A DNA stretch of 64,000 nt. Origin: Actinomadura sp. NBRC 104412 (GTDB lineage Bacteria; Actinomycetota; Actinomycetes; Streptosporangiales; Streptosporangiaceae). Where the stretch lies: NCBI RefSeq assembly GCF_030269515.1, contig NZ_BSTM01000023.1:62001-126000 (forward strand). Reading direction: 5' to 3'. The position numbers and the translations under genes were made by a program. The notes under the pieces are model-generated. The model made no database searches and was not told where the DNA came from. It saw only the letters and a program-made list of their open reading frames with translations. Shown piece after piece: positions 55,790-63,900 of this stretch. Position 1 is the stretch's first letter. Each line of letters starts with the position of its first letter.

Positions 55790-55868
55790 CCCCAAACCGA
55801 TTCGAGTACGGCCCTCAAGTCCTATACACTGGCCAAGCGCTGCGGGATGCGAGTCCACGCAGTCGCAC

Positions 55869-55941
55869 GGGGCTATGGCGCAGTTGGTAGCGCGCCTCCA
55901 TGGCATGGAGGAGGTCTGGGGTTCGAATCCCCATAGCTCCA
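55869..55941 (+). tRNA. tRNA-Ala(GGC), copy 1
   Basis: A 73-base cloverleaf: acceptor GGGGCTA with TAGCTCC, D arm GCGC-AGTTGGTA-GCGC, anticodon stem CCTCC/GGAGG around ATGGCAT (anticodon GGC), and T arm GGGGTTCGAATCCCC. CCA is not encoded. TATACACT about 33 bases upstream is a likely -10. Identical to the copy at 58397. Confidence 0.97.
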
Positions 55942-56182
55942 CTCGGGAGTGGGTGAAGTGTGTTCATCGCCCCTGGGGGGCGCTTTCCCGGTTCTCCCTC
56001 GTCATGTTCATCTGGGGGGCGACCCCCAGACCCCCGATGCGGGGGCTCCGCCCCCACGCCCGCTCGGGAGTGGGGGAAGTATGGTCGTCGCCCCTGGCGG
56101 GGCGATTTCCCGGTTCTCCCTCGTCATGTTTATCTGGGGGGCGACCCCCAGACCCCCGATGTGGGGGCTCCGCCCCCACGCC
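55942..56182. repeat. Two tandem 121-bp repeats directly after tRNA-Ala
   Basis: Both units begin CTCGGGAGTGGG, at 55942 and 56063, and share CCCGGTTCTCCCTCGTCATG and then the run from TCTGGGGGGCGACCCCCAGA to GGGGGCTCCGCCCCCACGCC. Each unit contains two strong GC hairpins (GGGGG...CCCCC). No credible reading frame. Confidence 0.9.
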
Positions 56183-56284
56183 CCCGTACGGGCGCTGCGC
56201 GCCCTTTTTGGGGCTTCGCCCCTTGCCCCTGTTCCTTTTGGGGCTTCGCCCCTTGCCCCCCTTTGGGGCTTTGCCCCCTTTTGT
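56183..56284. terminator. Array of GGGGCTTCGCCCC-type hairpins
   Basis: GGGGC-TTC-GCCCC occurs at 56210-56222 and 56240-56252, and GGGGC-TTT-GCCCC at 56265-56277, each next to T-rich runs, plus GGGCG-CTGCG-CGCCC before them. These stable loops lie between the tRNA (plus) and the next gene (minus) and would terminate from both sides. Confidence 0.7.
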
Positions 56285-56710
56285 TTAGAGGTCGTACCAG
56301 AAGATGCAGGAGATGTCGTAGAAGCCGTTGGACTTGAGGGTGGCTTCTACGATCTCGTGCCAGTTGCCGCCGTGGCGTGCGTACATCCATTCGATGGTGG
56401 GGCCGTAGGGGTTGCCGTAGCGGGCCTGGTTGCGCTGGTCGAGGCGGCGGATGTCCTTCATCTTCATCTTGGTGCGGACCAGGGCGGTGGCCTGGTTGCG
56501 CTTGGGGACCATGACCCGGGCGATCTCCTGCTCGGTGCGGCCCTGGATGCGGAGGCGGTTGACCTCGACCTCCATGGCCTCCAGGCGGTCCAGGTAGGAC
56601 TGGCGTACCTGGCACGTGTGGACCCAGTCGTCGGCCGGGCCCACGCCGGTCCACATGGAGAGGCCGAAAGAGCCGGGGAGCAGGATCAACGTGACCGCCA
56701 GGCGGCGCAT
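56285..56710 (-). CDS. Small secreted hypothetical protein
   Basis: 141 residues. The N-terminus RRLAVTLILLPGSFGLSMWT looks like a signal peptide, with cleavage near residue 25. The mature part is charged, with two cysteines (HTCQVRQ and DISCIFWYDL, near the ends) that could form a disulfide, and a basic middle (MVPKRNQATALVRTKMKMKD). No family recognised. The base composition and lower GC3 differ a little from the neighbours. It lies in the segment bracketed by the two tRNA-Ala genes. Confidence 0.65.
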   Translation of the reverse strand: MRRLAVTLILLPGSFGLSMWTGVGPADDWVHTCQVRQSYLDRLEAMEVEVNRLRIQGRTEQEIARVMVPKRNQATALVRTKMKMKDIRRLDQRNQARYGNPYGPTIEWMYARHGGNWHEIVEATLKSNGFYDISCIFWYDL

Positions 56711-56798
56711 GCGCGGAACCTTTCATGGTCGGGGGGTCAAGGTTCGATCGGAGTAACTTTGCCATGGTCGGGCCGCTGAACCTCGGTGGGAAACGCTG

Positions 56799-56804
56799 TA
56801 GCTT
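56799..56804 (+). promoter_or_regulatory. -10 box of a probable leaderless transcript
   Basis: TAGCTT is followed by 6 bases and the GTG of the 414-residue gene; no ribosome-binding site is present. Confidence 0.5.
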
Positions 56805-56810
56805 GCGGTT

Positions 56811-58055
56811 GTGACCGAAGAACGTGGTTCGGTGGGGATTGTCGCGGCCATCGGGGCGTTGGCCGGGGCCGCCCTGGCGGGGCACCGAGGGAGGCGGGCG
56901 GCGGGCGTGGGGGCCGTCGTGGGGGCCGTTGGGCTGGGCCTGGGCGAGGCGGTGGCGCGGGCCAGGCAGAAGCCGGGGGAGATCCCCGCGCTCTGGCAGC
57001 GCATCGCGGTGAGCGGGGCCATGGTCGCTCCTCTTGGGTGGGTCGCCGGCCGGTTCGCCGGGCCGGTTGCCGTGGGTACGGGGGCCGGGGCCTTGGCGGG
57101 TGCTCTGGGGTTGCGGCCGCAGAAGGTCGCCCTTGGGCCTGTGGTGGGGTTGGCGGTGGGTTCCTCGGGCGCTCCGCCCGCCATCGCGGCGGCGGGGGCC
57201 GTCGTGGCGTTCAGGTGCCTGTCGGCGGTGGTGTTCCGGGACCCGCAGGTCAGCCTGCTGGCGGAGAAGGTGCCCGAGGAGGAGCTGCCCTTCGTGGTGC
57301 CGTTGGAGGCCCGGTCCCGTTATGTCGGAACGGGGTACGTGAGGGAGCTGGCCACGGTCCTGGGAGGGACCTACGCGGAGGACGTCGCGGACGTGGGGAT
57401 CGTGAGCTCACTGGACGAGCTGCGCGGCCCTGACTTCGACCCGGCGGACGTGCATCCCCTCGTGCGCGAGTTCTACGAGCACACGGCGCGGTTCACGCTG
57501 GACATCGTGCCCGAGTGGCGGACGTGGGTGCGGCCCGGCTACCTGCTGTACCGGACGCTGCTGGCCAGGCCGCTGGGGCAGGCCAGCGTTCCCATGAACC
57601 AGCGGGAGGCGCAGCGGGGGGTGCGCGGCCGTATCGACACGATCGGGTTGGAGGGCGTCGTCTCCCTCAGGGGGTGGATCCGGTCTTTCGCGGATACCGA
57701 CGAGCCCATTTATGTCGGGATTTACACCACGTACCGGCATGGCGACCGCGGATATGTGAGTGTCGGATTTCCGCTGCCGCAGGCGAGTTTCACCGCGACG
57801 CTGGCGCCGTACGCGCGGGAGGGCGGCGGGCTGGTGCTCACGAGCGTGACCGATCTGGACCATCCGGGGCACTATCTGACGTTCATCGATCCGGAGACCA
57901 GGGACCTGACCACGCTGGCCGTGCACGGGTTCGCGGAGAAACTGGACGTTTTCGTGGAGGACGGAGAATTGCGGGCGACACACGCGTTCTCCATTTTCGG
58001 CTTGCCGTTCCTCGTTTTGCGTTACAAGATGAGTCGTAAAGCTTCAGATGGGTAA
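56811..58055 (+). CDS. Hypothetical protein with glycine-rich membrane N-terminus
   Basis: 414 residues. The first 140 are Gly/Ala-rich with several hydrophobic stretches (VGIVAAIGALAGAALAG; GPVAVGTGAGALAGALG; GPVVGLAVGSSGAPPAIAAA), reminiscent of membrane-inserting glycine-zipper regions. From about 165 the protein is soluble-like (DFDPADVHPLVREFYEHTAR; SFADTDEPIYVGIYTTYRHG; GHYLTFIDPETRDLTTLAVH), ending in a basic tail. No family or catalytic motif recognised. GTG 56811 follows TAGCTT by 6 bases. It lies between the two tRNA-Ala genes. Confidence 0.7.
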   Translation: MTEERGSVGIVAAIGALAGAALAGHRGRRAAGVGAVVGAVGLGLGEAVARARQKPGEIPALWQRIAVSGAMVAPLGWVAGRFAGPVAVGTGAGALAGALGLRPQKVALGPVVGLAVGSSGAPPAIAAAGAVVAFRCLSAVVFRDPQVSLLAEKVPEEELPFVVPLEARSRYVGTGYVRELATVLGGTYAEDVADVGIVSSLDELRGPDFDPADVHPLVREFYEHTARFTLDIVPEWRTWVRPGYLLYRTLLARPLGQASVPMNQREAQRGVRGRIDTIGLEGVVSLRGWIRSFADTDEPIYVGIYTTYRHGDRGYVSVGFPLPQASFTATLAPYAREGGGLVLTSVTDLDHPGHYLTFIDPETRDLTTLAVHGFAEKLDVFVEDGELRATHAFSIFGLPFLVLRYKMSRKASDG

Positions 58056-58114
58056 CCCTGAGGGTGTGTGGCTCGGTGGGCAGCGAGACGAGAAAAGGGA
58101 ACGGTCGCCGCTTG

Positions 58115-58363
58115 ATGGTTGCATTCAGAGGTATGGGACGGCATCGCAGGGGAGCCAGGCGCGAGTTCACCGTCGCGGATCTCATCGAGGAACTGCGGCG
58201 GTTCGATCCGCGGCTTGAGGTCCGGCTCGTCACCCAGCCCCGCATGCCCTACGAGCACACCGTGGGCGCCGTCGCCGAGGCGGACGGCATGGTGTGGATC
58301 GGCGAGGCCCAGCAGCAGGGCTACGCCCCCGACGAGGTGGCCGACCGCCTCGGCTGGCGCTGA
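58115..58363 (+). CDS. Small hypothetical protein
   Basis: 82 residues, no family recognised. A basic N-terminus (GMGRHRRGARREF) precedes a compact acidic domain (TVADLIEELRRFDPRLEVRL; EADGMVWIGEAQQQGYAPDE) typical of small actinobacterial and phage accessory proteins. The start is uncertain: ATG 58115, ATG 58133, or an upstream start at 58064; none has a well-spaced ribosome-binding site. Located 60 bases after the preceding gene and just before the second tRNA-Ala. Confidence 0.55.
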   Translation: MVAFRGMGRHRRGARREFTVADLIEELRRFDPRLEVRLVTQPRMPYEHTVGAVAEADGMVWIGEAQQQGYAPDEVADRLGWR

Positions 58364-58396
58364 TCACCCCCGCCGATGCACTAAGCTCGTCGCCGC

Positions 58397-58469
58397 GGGG
58401 CTATGGCGCAGTTGGTAGCGCGCCTCCATGGCATGGAGGAGGTCTGGGGTTCGAATCCCCATAGCTCCA
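58397..58469 (+). tRNA. tRNA-Ala(GGC), copy 2
   Basis: Identical over all 73 bases to the copy at 55869. TAAGCT at 58382-58387 is a possible -10 box, so this copy has its own promoter region. CCA is not encoded. Confidence 0.97.
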
Positions 58470-58474
58470 CGGGC

Positions 58475-59566
58475 CTATTCGTGGACGGTCGTCGGGTCGC
58501 TGTAGCGGAGCACGGCGCCCACGCCGACCCGGTTGTCGGACGGCAGGACGACCAGATCGCCCTCGGTGGCGGCCATGGCGCGGACCAAGGCGGCGTCGGC
58601 GCGTTCCTCCTGGATGTCCTCGATGCCCAGCCAGCGCAGCTCGTCGGGCTCGGTCGCGACGTCGCCCGGGCCGGGGCCGATCCACAGGCTGGTGGGGGCG
58701 CCGGGGTCCTCGTCCAGGAGCAGGCTCTCGACCTGGCTGCGCCGGACCGCCTCGACCGTGGCGGGCAGGCCCGCGACGGCGCGCTCGCCGTGCGCCAGCT
58801 CGCGTTCGAAGCGTTGGGCGACGGTGAGGACGCGTTCGGTGGACTTCAGGTCCAGGATGCGTGAGAGGTCGTCCTCCACGATCTCGCCGCGGTCGGACTC
58901 CACCGCCTTCTCCAGCGTGCCCTCGGAGATCTCCTCCAGCACGGTCGTGCGGGCACGGGGGTCGCCGGCGATCACCACGGCCTCGGCGTGGCAGGCGGAG
59001 GCGGCGCGGTCCACCTCGCGGGCGACCTTCTTGGCGTTGTGCTTCCAGACGTTCTCCGAGGCGCGCTGGTAGCGGGACTGGTTCCAGTCCCCGGCCTTGG
59101 TCTTGCGGATCGGGTAGTCCTCGTCCCCCGGGACGTCGATGTGGCGGTGCCGGCCGTCGGGGCCGAAGCAGTCGATCTCGCCGCCGCGCCGGTTCACCCG
59201 GGCGACCATGTACGCGAACCGCTCACCCCGGTAGGACAGGTACGGCAGGACGTGCGGAAGCGGGGATACCCTGGCCAGCTCCGCGCGGGGCGGGCGCTGG
59301 AGCCGCGCCGAGTGGACGACCTCCCCGCCCGCCGCGAAGACCACCAGTCCCTCGGACCGGCGGCGCTCCATCTCCCGGGTGACGGTCTCCTCGATCGCGC
59401 GCAGCGTCGCGGGCGGGCAGCCCTGTGCCTCCAGCTCCTCGCGCAGCGCCCGCCAGCGCAGCTCGATGACCTTCTCGGCGTCCTCGGTGCTGCGGGTCAT
59501 GTCCATGTACACCGAGGCGTACGGACCGGGCCTCGCGTACAGCGGCTTGAGGAAAGACACATCCAT
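58475..59566 (-). CDS. Vms1/eRF1-like release-factor-fold protein (baeRF type)
   Basis: 363 residues. The protein has the layout of bacterial archaeo-eukaryotic-release-factor proteins: an N-terminal domain (SFLKPLYARPGPYASVYMDM), a central domain with KTKAGDWNQSRYQRASENVW, in which Gly159-Gln163 (GDWNQ) stands where eRF1 has GGQ and Vms1 has a GxxQ loop, and RNase H-like and L7Ae-like C-terminal parts (AEAVVIAGDPRARTTVLEEI; EGDLVVLPSDNRVGVGAVLR). Known relatives cleave peptidyl-tRNA on stalled 50S subunits; that role is inferred here. Its stop lies 5 bases from the end of tRNA-Ala copy 2, convergent. Confidence 0.75.
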   Translation of the reverse strand: MDVSFLKPLYARPGPYASVYMDMTRSTEDAEKVIELRWRALREELEAQGCPPATLRAIEETVTREMERRRSEGLVVFAAGGEVVHSARLQRPPRAELARVSPLPHVLPYLSYRGERFAYMVARVNRRGGEIDCFGPDGRHRHIDVPGDEDYPIRKTKAGDWNQSRYQRASENVWKHNAKKVAREVDRAASACHAEAVVIAGDPRARTTVLEEISEGTLEKAVESDRGEIVEDDLSRILDLKSTERVLTVAQRFERELAHGERAVAGLPATVEAVRRSQVESLLLDEDPGAPTSLWIGPGPGDVATEPDELRWLGIEDIQEERADAALVRAMAATEGDLVVLPSDNRVGVGAVLRYSDPTTVHE

Positions 59567-59663
59567 ATGCGTGCCCTACCCGTCGCAGCCGTCCCAAACG
59601 CCCCTGTTCGCAGTGCATGATCCCTGTCTGTCGGGTATTGGCTGGGGCGAAAGGGGGAACGCG

Positions 59664-60032
59664 ATGACCGAGCGTCACGGCACGCCCGAGGACGAGGGGA
59701 TCCCCGATCTCCAGGACGGATCCCCCGAGCAGTACTGGGCCGAGGACCCGCAGGAACAGTCGATTCCCGGGGACGACCCCGCGGCCCTGGACGACTACGG
59801 GATGACCGGCACGGAGATGCACACCGGCGAGCCCCTGGACGGACGCCTGCGGCGGGAGCAGCCGGACGGCCCGCGCATGGAGCCGGGTCCCGCCGCGCCC
59901 GCCGGGCGGCTGGTCGCGCCGGACGAGGGTGCCCATGCCGACACCGAGGAATACATGGTGGGCGACGACGTGGGGGACGACGGAGGCGGCTACACGGCCG
60001 AGGAGGCCGCGATGCGCCTCGACGAGGAGTGA
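59664..60032 (+). CDS. DUF5709 acidic protein
   Basis: 122 residues, strongly acidic (many Asp, Glu, Gly, Pro) and probably disordered. GIPDLQDGSPEQYWAEDPQE, GRLVAPDEGAHADTEEYMVG and the final YTAEEAAMRLDEE match the actinobacterial DUF5709 family. AAGGGGGAAC precedes the ATG by 4-8 bases. It is divergent from the baeRF gene; function unknown. Confidence 0.85.
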   Translation: MTERHGTPEDEGIPDLQDGSPEQYWAEDPQEQSIPGDDPAALDDYGMTGTEMHTGEPLDGRLRREQPDGPRMEPGPAAPAGRLVAPDEGAHADTEEYMVGDDVGDDGGGYTAEEAAMRLDEE

Positions 60033-60060
60033 TCGGCGGGCGAGGAGCGTCCCCCGCCGC

Positions 60061-60870
60061 TCAGCCCAGCTCCGTGAACGGATCGGGCAGGTGGGGGGTC
60101 GCGAGCGTGCCGCGGGCCTGGCGGACGCGCGCAAGGAGCGCGGTGCGGGCCGCCGCCGCCTGCGCGGAGTCCTCGTCGTACAGGTACGTCACGGACGGGT
60201 CGGCGAGCTGGACCGGGTGATGGATGATGTCGCCCGTCACGACCAGCTCGTCCTCGCCGAGCACCACCGACTGGTGTCCCGGTGTGTGCCCAGGGGTGGG
60301 GATGACCCGCAGCCCGTCGGACAGCCTTTCCTCGCCCTGGAGGGACTCCAGACGGTCCGCTTCGCGCAGGGGGTTCACCACCTGGGTCAACACATCCCCG
60401 CCCTCGGCCTCAAGCCATGCCAGTTCGTCCTCTTGAACGAGGTGGCGCGCGTTGGCGAAAAGGGGCTCGCCGTCGTTCACGGCCCCGCTGGCGTGGTCGC
60501 TGTGCAGATGGGTCAGAACGACCGTGTCGATGTCGTCCGGTGCGATGCCGCTCTTTTGCAAGGCGCCGGGGAGCCCTCCAGGGACGGGCGCCCAGGAGGA
60601 GGCGGGGGAGCCGTCCGCGCCCACGCCGGTGTCCACCAGGACGGTGGGCCCCATCGGGTCGCGCAGTAGGAAGCAATGGAAGTGCAACACCCACTCGCCG
60701 TCCGGCCCGAACGCCGCGGGTGCGTCGGCCCGCGTCCTCTCCCACAGAGCGGGGCGCGCACCGGGAAAGGTCTCGTCCAGCGGACGGCGCAATGCCTCAC
60801 CCATCGGACCCACCGCGTCGCAGAGCGGGATGACCTCGACGCCGGAGACGATCCTTGGTTTCTCGTGCAT
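60061..60870 (-). CDS. MBL-fold metallo-hydrolase
   Basis: 269 residues. The metal motif HxHxDH appears as VLTHLHSDHASG; further ligands are in IPTPGHTPGHQSV and VTGDIIHHPVQLADP. The early FLLRDPMGPTVLVDTGVGAD is typical of the beta-lactamase fold. The family includes lactonases and esterases; substrate not determined. ATG 60870 is preferred; the frame extends upstream into non-family sequence. It is divergent from the AfsR-like gene. 28 bases from the DUF5709 stop, convergent. Confidence 0.9.
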   Translation of the reverse strand: MHEKPRIVSGVEVIPLCDAVGPMGEALRRPLDETFPGARPALWERTRADAPAAFGPDGEWVLHFHCFLLRDPMGPTVLVDTGVGADGSPASSWAPVPGGLPGALQKSGIAPDDIDTVVLTHLHSDHASGAVNDGEPLFANARHLVQEDELAWLEAEGGDVLTQVVNPLREADRLESLQGEERLSDGLRVIPTPGHTPGHQSVVLGEDELVVTGDIIHHPVQLADPSVTYLYDEDSAQAAAARTALLARVRQARGTLATPHLPDPFTELG

Positions 60871-60967
60871 AAGGCCCACCATGGCAGGCCGTCCCCACCC
60901 CTGTGCAACGCCGGGCCTCCGATCGTTCCGCCAGGGGGGACAATGGCAGGCGACGAAGGGGGCTGTC

Positions 60968-63900
60968 GTGCGCATCGGCATTCTGGGCCCGCTCGACGTG
61001 CGGGACCCGTCCGGGCGTCCCGTCGAGATCAGCGGTCCGCGGCTGCGCGCGCTGCTGGTCCGGCTGGCGCTGGAGCCGGGACGGTCGGTGCAGCCCGGCC
61101 GGCTGCTCGACGATCTGTGGGACGGGGCTCCGCCGGCGGGTGGCGGCAACGCGCTCCAGGCACTGGTGTCCCGGCTGCGCGCCGCGACCGGCCCCGGCCT
61201 GATCGAGCACGGCCCGGCCGGTTACCGGCTCGCGGTCGACCCGGCGGACGTGGACGCCGTCGCCTTCGAACGCGCCGTGGCCGCCGCGCGTACCCTGGAG
61301 TCCCCGTCCGCTCGCGCGGAGGAACTGCGGCGGGTGCTCGCGCTGTGGCGCGGCCCCGCTTTGGACGGCTTCGCGGACGCGCCGTTCGCCGCAGGCCACT
61401 CGGCGCGGCTGGAGGAGCTGCGCCTGACGGCCATCGAGGACCGCGTGGACGCGGAGCTCGCCGCGGGCGCCGACGTGGCGCCGCTCGTCCCCGAGCTGGA
61501 GGCGCTCGCCGACGCCCACCCGTTGCGCGAACGGCTGCGCGCCCAGCTCATGCGCGCCCTGTACGCGGCCGGGAGGCAGGCGGATGCCCTCAGCGTGTAC
61601 GAGGAGACCAGGCAGGCCCTCGCCGACCACCTCGGCGTCGATCCGTCACCCGAGCTCGCGTCCGTGCACCTGTCGATCCTGCGGCAGGACGTCCCGGAAC
61701 GGCCCGCGGAGCCGGCGACGGGCAGGGCGCGGCTGACCAACCTGCCCGCGCAGTTCACCAGCTTCGTCGGGCGGGAGGAGGAGTCGGCGCGCCTGGACAA
61801 GCTGTTGCGCGAGTCCCGCCTGGTCATGCTCACCGGCCCGGGAGGCGCGGGCAAGACCCGGCTGGCGGCCGAGGCCGCGGGCCGCGCCGTCCAGGACATG
61901 CCGGACGGGGTGTGGTTCGTCGCGCTCGCCCCGGTCGCCGACGAGGGCGACGGGGAACGTGTCGCGCAGGCGGCGCTGACCGCCCTTGACATCAAGGAGA
62001 CCGTCCGCCCCGGCGAGACGCACTCCCTGACCCGGCCGCTGGACCGGCTGGCCGACGTGCTGGCACCACGGCGGATGATCCTCGTCCTGGACAACTGCGA
62101 GCACCTGATCGAGGGCGCCGCCACGGTGGCCGGCCGGATCCTGGCCGACGCCCCCTGGGTACGGATCCTCGCCACCAGCCGCGAGCCTCTGGGGATCACC
62201 GGCGAGTCGCTGTGCCCGGTGCCGTCGCTGGCGCTGCCACCGGCGGACGCGGACGCGGCCGAGGCGCTGCACTACGACTCCGTGCGGCTGTTCGCCGACC
62301 GGGCCGCCGCCGTCCGCCCCGGGTTCGCGGTGGACGAGGAGACGGTCCCGCACGTGGTGGAGATCTGCCGGGCGCTGGACGGCATCCCGCTGGCCATCGA
62401 GCTGGCCGCCGCCCGGCTGCGCTCCCTCACCCCCGCGCAGGTCGCCGACCGGCTCGGCGACCGGTTCCGGCTGCTCACCGGCGGCAGCCGGACCGCGCTG
62501 CCCCGGCACCGCACGCTGCGCGCGGTGGTCGACTGGAGCTGGGACCTGCTGGACGACCGCGAACGCGCCGTCCTGCGCCGGCTGTCGGTGTTCGCCGGCG
62601 GCGCCTCACCGGACGCGGTCACCGCCGTCTGCGGCACCGGACTGCCGGAGGACCCGCCGGTCATCGACGTGATCGCGGCGCTGGTGGACAAGTCGCTGGT
62701 GATGGCGGAGGGCACCGCCGACGTCCGGTACCGGCTGCTGGAGACCGTCCGGGTGTACGCGGCCCAACGGCTGGCCGAGGCCGGCGAGACCCGGCGGATC
62801 GGCGCCGCGCACGCCGCGTACTTCCTCGACCTGGCCGAGCGCGCCGAGCCCGAGCTGCGGCGCGCCGACCAGATCCGCTGGACCGAACGGCTGGACACCG
62901 AACGCGGCAACTGGCAGGCCGCGCTGCGCTTCGCGATCGACACCGGGGACGCCGCCACCGGCCTGCGCTTCATCTCGGCGCTGTTCTGGTACTGGCTGGT
63001 GCGCGACCAGGAGGTCGAGTCCGGCGGCTGGGCCCGTGCCGTCCGCGACATCGCCGGCGGCACGGCCCCGCCCGGACTTGAGGAGCCCTACGCCATCAGC
63101 GTCGCCGTCTCGCGGATGGTCGCCGAGATCACCGATGAGGCGGGGCTGACACGGGACTCGTTCAAGGAGACGCTGGAGGAGGTCCTCCGGCTGATCCCCG
63201 AGCGGCCCCGCCACCCGATGCTGGCCCTGATCAGGTTCGCCGCGCGGTTCTTCCAGGGGGACGTCCCCGCCGCGCGGGAGGCCCTGTGGGACCTCAAAGG
63301 GCATCATCCCGATCCGTGGCTGCAAGCCGTCGCCCAATGCATTTTCGGCTACCTGGCGATGAACGAGGGCGACCTTGAGACCGCCGTCACCGAGGCCCGC
63401 GCCTGCTACGAGGGTTTCCACGCGCTCGGCGACCGGTTCGGCCTGATAATGAGCCTCGGCCTGTTGACGGAGCTGGCGATGGCGCACGGCGACCCCGCCG
63501 AGGCCGTCCGGTACGGCGAGGAGGCGCACGGCTACACCCTCGAAGGCAGCATCAATCCCGACCATGGCGCGGCCATGCTCATCCAGCTCGCCCGCGCACG
63601 CGCCCAGACCGGGGACCTCACCCGCGCCCGCGCGGACCTCGAACAGGGCATCGTCGAGGCCGAGCGGGTCGGCCAGTACTGCGACGCCGCCTCCGGACGC
63701 CTGTACCTGGCCGAACTCGCCCGCCGCGAAGGCGACGCGGACACCGCCCAAGCCCTCGTGAACGACGCGCTCGCCCTCATCGAGCCACGGCAGGAGCGGC
63801 CCGACTTCTACAAGGCCGCCTCCCTCGCCTACAGCATGATGGGCGGGCTCGCCGAGCAGCGCGGTGACCTCGACGCCGCGGAGTCCTGGCATACCCGGGC

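Noticed and set aside
55942..56284. Small coding genes or a CRISPR array in the tandem repeats
   Set aside because: The frames here are proline/glycine artefacts of hairpin DNA. There are only two units, with no spacers.
60676..61989. Frameshift in the AfsR-like gene
   Set aside because: The alternate-frame ORFs are shadows; the true frame runs unbroken from 60968 to the window end.
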